DNA of 16,472 bases from JAYSFC01 sp041913505 (lineage in GTDB: Bacteria > Pseudomonadota > Gammaproteobacteria > Burkholderiales > Burkholderiaceae_C): positions 1-16,472 of the forward strand of contig JAYSFC010000084.1 in the NCBI GenBank assembly GCA_041913505.1. The letters run 5' to 3'. The translations under genes and the position numbers were made by a program. The notes beneath the pieces were generated by a model. It worked only from the letters and a program-made list of their open reading frames with translations. It made no database searches and had not been told where the DNA came from. Below are positions 13,684-16,472 of this stretch, in pieces (the stretch's first letter is position 1; each line of letters starts with the position of its first letter).

Positions 13684-14268
13684 ATGGCGACCACCCACCT
13701 GCTTTATCTGCACGGCTTTCGTTCTTCCCCCCAGTCCACCAAGGCCCGCCTGATGGCACGGCATGTCGCCCAGCACCACCCCGGGGTGCAGTTCTGGTGC
13801 CCGCAGCTGCCGCCCTCGCCCCGCGCCGCCATGGCCCTGGTGGCCGAGGGCATCGCCGCCTGGCCGCGCGCTGCGATGGCCGTGGTGGGTTCCTCGCTGG
13901 GCGGCTTCTATGCGAGCTGGGTGGCGCAGCAGCAGGCCTGCCCCAGCGTGCTCATCAACCCCGCCGTGGACCCGGCACGCGACCTGGAGCGCTACATCGG
14001 CGAGCAGACGGCCTGGCACGACCCGGCGGAGCGCTTCGACTTCCGCCCCGAATACATCGGCGAGCTGCGGGCGCTCGACATGCGCGGCCGCCCGCCTGCC
14101 GGCCCCGAGCTCGCGCTGATCGCCCAGGGTGACGAGCTGCTCGACTGGCGCGAGATGGCCGCGCGCTACTCGCAGGCCCGCCAGATCGTGCTCGAAGGCG
14201 GCGACCACGCGCTGAGCGACTTCCCCGCCTGCCTGCCCCGCGTGGTCGAATTCCTCAATCTGGCCTGA
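13684..14268 (+). CDS. yqiA: YqiA/UPF0227-type alpha/beta-hydrolase (esterase)
   Basis: A 194-aa soluble serine hydrolase. LLYLHGFRSSPQSTKA (6-21) is the oxyanion-strand signature of the YqiA family. VVGSSLGGFYA (67-77) gives the G-x-S-x-G nucleophile elbow with Ser71. Asp150 or Asp154 (AQGDELLDW) and His175 (GGDHALSDF) complete the likely triad. Family members are small esterases of short-chain substrates with unclear physiological substrate. The open frame extends far upstream, but the start at 13684 is chosen because the family begins at this point and the HDOD gene occupies the other strand beyond it. It is divergent from the HDOD gene (103 bp between) and its last 14 bp overlap the tail of the ligase gene. 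Confidence 0.93.
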   Translation: MATTHLLYLHGFRSSPQSTKARLMARHVAQHHPGVQFWCPQLPPSPRAAMALVAEGIAAWPRAAMAVVGSSLGGFYASWVAQQQACPSVLINPAVDPARDLERYIGEQTAWHDPAERFDFRPEYIGELRALDMRGRPPAGPELALIAQGDELLDWREMAARYSQARQIVLEGGDHALSDFPACLPRVVEFLNLA

Positions 14269-15829
14269 ACTTCGCGTTGGCGCGCGTCCAGCGCGCATAG
14301 TCGTCGGGGTAGGCGATGCGGTAGCGCCGCAGGTGGAACGCCACCTCGTCGTCCCGGCCCAGCAGAGCGGCGCTCTCGATCAGCGGCTCGATCACGCGCG
14401 GCTCGGGCGAGAAGTGCAGCAGATGCTGCGCCAGGTCGTGCATCTGCTGCGCGTTGGCCCGCGAGACTGGGGTGGTGGTCAGGAGCGCAAAGTCCACTGG
14501 GTCCGAGAACAGCCACGTGCCGGACACCCGGGCCAGGGTGTTGTCGCGGTAGGCGGGCGCGCGCGACGCCGACGGCTTGTACAGCTGGCTCACGCGCCAA
14601 TAGTCCCATCCGGCATAGGCCCCGGCCACGAGCGCGACGCCCAGCACCCCGCCCGCTGCCGTGCGCGCGATGCCGGGCCACGCGAACCACCCGAAGCTGC
14701 GCCGCCACAGGAGCAGCACGGCCATGAGTGCCGTGAGCTGAAATGGCCCGTACCACAGCGGAAACTCCAGCATGCTGTGCAGGCCGATGAGCGCCAGCGC
14801 CCCCCACGCCAGTTGGCGCACCGGGTCGCGCTCTTTCCAGGGCCGCGCATTCACCACCCACGCCAGCACGGCCACCGTGGCCAGCACGGCCACCGGCAGG
14901 CCCAGCTCCACCGCCAGGTGCAGCGGCAGGTTGTGCGCGTTGTCCAGCAGCACGCAAAAGCGCTGCCCCGGGAACAGGGTCACGTAGTGCGCGTAGTCGA
15001 GCTCACCCCAGCCCCATCCCGTCCAGGGCTTCTGCGCGATGAGGTACAGCACGTTGCTCCACAGCGCACCACGCTCAGTGCACCGCTGCCCTTCGTCCGC
15101 GAAGCGCGCAAACAGCCGCTCTGCAGGCAACCCCGTCCACTGCTCCAGCCACTGCGGCAGCAGCCAGGCGCTCCCCAGGTAGAACGCCAGCCCCGCCAGG
15201 GCAAGCCCCGGCGCCAGCCTACCCAGCGACCCCCGCCAAAGCCACAACAGCCCCACGAGGAGCACCCACTGCAGCGCCCCGGTGCGCGACGCCGTGGCCG
15301 CGCTCGCCGCAGCCAGCAGGACCAAGGCCCACGCCAGCAGCATCCCGGCCAGCCACCCGGCCCGGCGCCGCGGCGGCGGGGCGCCCGCCCCCTCCGCCCC
15401 CTCCGCCCCCACCGCCCCCTCCGGTCCCGCATTCCGGCGGGCCTGCCATTGCGCTGCAGCCCAGATCAGGGCCCAGACCCCGAGGCTCAGCAGCGTGGCC
15501 TGCTGGTTGCGCTGGCGCAGGTTGCCCATGGCCTGGCCCGGGGTCGACGGCTGAACCCACGGCGCCCAGCCGATGTCGCCGCCGAAATACTGCGCCAACC
15601 CGATGGCGGCCGCCAGCAGGGCGGCGAGCACCAGGCCGCGGCTCCAGCAGGCGGCCCAGGCACCGCACGTCCAGCCCGGGCCCAGGGCCAGTGCCGCCAG
15701 CACCCAGGCACACCCCCACGACGCCAGGAGGGGCCAGAAGTTCGTTTGGGGCGGCTGCGAGTAGCCAAAGACGAAAGGCAGCGCCACGGCCAGTGAGGCC
15801 AGCGGCGCCAGGGCGGCGCGAGAAAGCAT
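14255..15829 (-). CDS. PglL/WaaL-type O-oligosaccharyltransferase or O-antigen ligase
   Basis: A 524-aa multi-pass inner-membrane protein of the Wzy_C superfamily. The N-terminal ALPFVFGYSQPPQTNFWPLL resembles the PglL_A segment. The periplasmic-loop signature LLDNAHNLPLHLAVELGLP contains the conserved His, and LIGLHSMLEFPLWYGPFQLT (second Wzy_C/PglL signature) follows. A soluble helical C-terminal domain of ~130 residues (FALLTTTPVSRANAQQMHDL, PRVIEPLIESAALLGRDDEV) matches the Wzy_C_2 region of protein-glycosylating PglL enzymes, favouring glycan transfer to protein (pilin-like targets) over LPS. A Pro/Ala/Gly/Glu-rich loop (codons around 15360-15425) is an unusual low-complexity insert. Start choice is uncertain: 15829 gives the usual N-terminus; ATG codons at 15871 or 15868 would add 13-14 residues, but that site reads TATGAT and could be the -10 box. 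Confidence 0.88.
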   Translation of the reverse strand: MLSRAALAPLASLAVALPFVFGYSQPPQTNFWPLLASWGCAWVLAALALGPGWTCGAWAACWSRGLVLAALLAAAIGLAQYFGGDIGWAPWVQPSTPGQAMGNLRQRNQQATLLSLGVWALIWAAAQWQARRNAGPEGAVGAEGAEGAGAPPPRRRAGWLAGMLLAWALVLLAAASAATASRTGALQWVLLVGLLWLWRGSLGRLAPGLALAGLAFYLGSAWLLPQWLEQWTGLPAERLFARFADEGQRCTERGALWSNVLYLIAQKPWTGWGWGELDYAHYVTLFPGQRFCVLLDNAHNLPLHLAVELGLPVAVLATVAVLAWVVNARPWKERDPVRQLAWGALALIGLHSMLEFPLWYGPFQLTALMAVLLLWRRSFGWFAWPGIARTAAGGVLGVALVAGAYAGWDYWRVSQLYKPSASRAPAYRDNTLARVSGTWLFSDPVDFALLTTTPVSRANAQQMHDLAQHLLHFSPEPRVIEPLIESAALLGRDDEVAFHLRRYRIAYPDDYARWTRANAKFRPD

Positions 15830-15866
15830 GGGGGGGGTCCGGGCACGGAAAGAGAGCCAGCGCCGC

Positions 15867-15872
15867 ATCATA
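15867..15872 (-). promoter_or_regulatory. -10-like TATGAT upstream of the ligase gene
   Basis: TATGAT on the minus strand (five of six to consensus) lies about 37 nt before the preferred ATG at 15829. The same bases contain the two alternative ATG codons. No good -35 box is evident. Confidence 0.35.
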
Positions 15873-15889
15873 GGAGAGAGGCCGCCCGC

Positions 15890-15907
15890 CCCATGGAAGC
15901 CCATGGG
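15890..15907. promoter_or_regulatory. Inverted repeat CCCATGG-AAGC-CCATGGG in a divergent promoter
   Basis: A perfect 7-bp inverted repeat with a 4-nt spacer lies in the gap between the divergent ligase and ribonuclease genes and abuts the -10-like GACAAT of the ribonuclease. Position and symmetry suggest an operator; the regulator is unknown. Confidence 0.4.
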
Positions 15908-15912
15908 ACAAT
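15907..15912 (+). promoter_or_regulatory. -10-like hexamer GACAAT 7 nt before the ribonuclease ATG
   Basis: GACAAT ends 7 nt before the ATG at 15920, with no Shine-Dalgarno between. No clear -35 box is seen. It is a possible leaderless start. Confidence 0.35.
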
Positions 15913-15919
15913 CGCCGCC

Positions 15920-16472
15920 ATGCATGCACTGTTCGACGAAGCCGGCAAATTCCTGGCCGGCCGCATCCTCTCCGAAGCCGAGAACTCGGCGCAGATCGAG
16001 CTCGACTCGGGCAAACGCGTCAAGGTCAAGGGCGCCAACATTCTGCTGAAATTCGACAAACCCGCCCCGGCCGAGCTGCTGGCCCAGGCGCGCGAGATCG
16101 CCGCGGGCATTGAGCTGCCGCTGGCCTGGGAGTTCGCCCCCGAGGAGGAATTCGGCTTTGCCGACCTTGCGCGCGACTATTTTTCCGCCAGTGCCCCCGT
16201 GACCGAGCAGGCCGGGATGCTGGTGGCGCTGTACGAGGCGCCGCACTACTTCCGCCGCGCGGGCAAGGGCCGCTTCAAGAAGGCCCCGGCCGAGATCCTG
16301 CAGCAGGCGCTGGCCGCCATCGAGAAGAAAAAGGCGGTGATGCAGCAGATCGAGGAATGGGCAGGCCAGCTGGGCTGTGGCGAATGCCCGCAGCCCATCC
16401 GCGACCAGCTCTACAAGATCCTGTTCCGCCCCGACAAGAACGCGCCCGAATACAAGGCCGTGGTCGAGGCCA
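15920..16472 (+). CDS. RNB-family exoribonuclease (RNase II/R-like), N-terminal part
   Basis: The first 184 codons of a gene that continues past the right edge; the frame is open throughout. The protein starts MHALFDEAGKFLAGRILSEA and continues with DSGKRVKVKGANILLKFDKP, which looks like the small N-terminal RNA-binding beta-barrel of the betaproteobacterial RNB ribonuclease group. A Glu/Phe-rich helical segment follows (APEEEFGFADLARDYF), then a basic stretch (FRRAGKGRFKKAPAEIL) and a helical part with a C-G-E-C pair near residues 154-157. The catalytic RNB domain with its Asp cluster would lie beyond the window, so assignment rests on recollection of the N-terminus. It is divergent from the ligase gene; the start has GACAAT rather than a Shine-Dalgarno upstream. 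Confidence 0.85.
   Translation, partial: MHALFDEAGKFLAGRILSEAENSAQIELDSGKRVKVKGANILLKFDKPAPAELLAQAREIAAGIELPLAWEFAPEEEFGFADLARDYFSASAPVTEQAGMLVALYEAPHYFRRAGKGRFKKAPAEILQQALAAIEKKKAVMQQIEEWAGQLGCGECPQPIRDQLYKILFRPDKNAPEYKAVVEA

Noticed and set aside
15872..16246. Upstream extension of the ligase frame
   Set aside because: It is antisense to the ribonuclease gene, whose plus-strand frame is clearly coding, and does not resemble a membrane protein N-terminus.

Overview
The window is GC-rich, densely coded DNA from a betaproteobacterium. Gene content and protein style (TldD, class I DAHP synthase, RodA, YqiA-type esterase, PglL-like ligase, RNB exoribonuclease, a LapA-type adhesin locus) suggest a Comamonadaceae member close to Acidovorax, Alicycliphilus or Diaphorobacter. 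This is a judgement from protein appearance, not a database result. Fourteen of the sixteen coding features lie on the minus strand; the exceptions are the esterase gene at 13684-14268 and the partial ribonuclease gene at the right edge.

Region 1 (1-5768, all minus, transcribed right to left) is a type I secretion / giant adhesin locus: LapB-like ABC exporter, HlyD-type adaptor, LuxR-type regulator with a pseudo-receiver domain, a 73-aa protein of the so-called tryptophan-synthase-beta-like family, then the 5' end of a very large LapA/BapA-type adhesin. The first four genes are joined by stop/start overlaps (ATGA, ATGA, TGATG). The adhesin N-terminus carries a retention module with a Thr-Ala-Ala-Gly site at residues 109-112, as expected for LapG-type proteolytic release. 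It then enters an extremely acidic tract, about 47 Asp-Ala pairs followed by about 19 hexads of the D-N-D-A-D-S type, which runs off the left edge. An AT-rich, palindrome-rich region (5769-6014) precedes the exporter gene and probably drives the locus.

Region 2 (6077-9888, minus) holds a small hypothetical gene with a clear terminator, aroG (DAHP synthase, first step of the shikimate pathway), a 176-aa hypothetical gene and tldD. The most informative find is ahead of aroG: an 18-codon leader peptide, MQVRSAFYFYFWFSVPGG, holding seven aromatic codons in a row (F-Y-F-Y-F-W-F), followed by a strong intrinsic terminator 38-78 nt upstream of aroG. This is a textbook architecture for transcription attenuation by aromatic aminoacyl-tRNA supply, here sensing Phe, Tyr and Trp together.

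Region 3 (9952-13580, minus) holds a YegP/DUF1508 protein, RodA and a three-part signalling protein (degenerate kinase-like region, HDOD, GAF). Region 4 (13684-16472) has the esterase gene (+) converging on a PglL/WaaL-type ligase gene (-) with a 14-bp tail overlap, then the divergent 5' part of an RNB-family exoribonuclease (+).

Several genes without a Shine-Dalgarno sequence have a -10-like hexamer (TACAAT, CACAAT, TACATT, GATAAT, GACAAT) only 6-8 nt before their ATG, which suggests leaderless or nearly leaderless transcripts.
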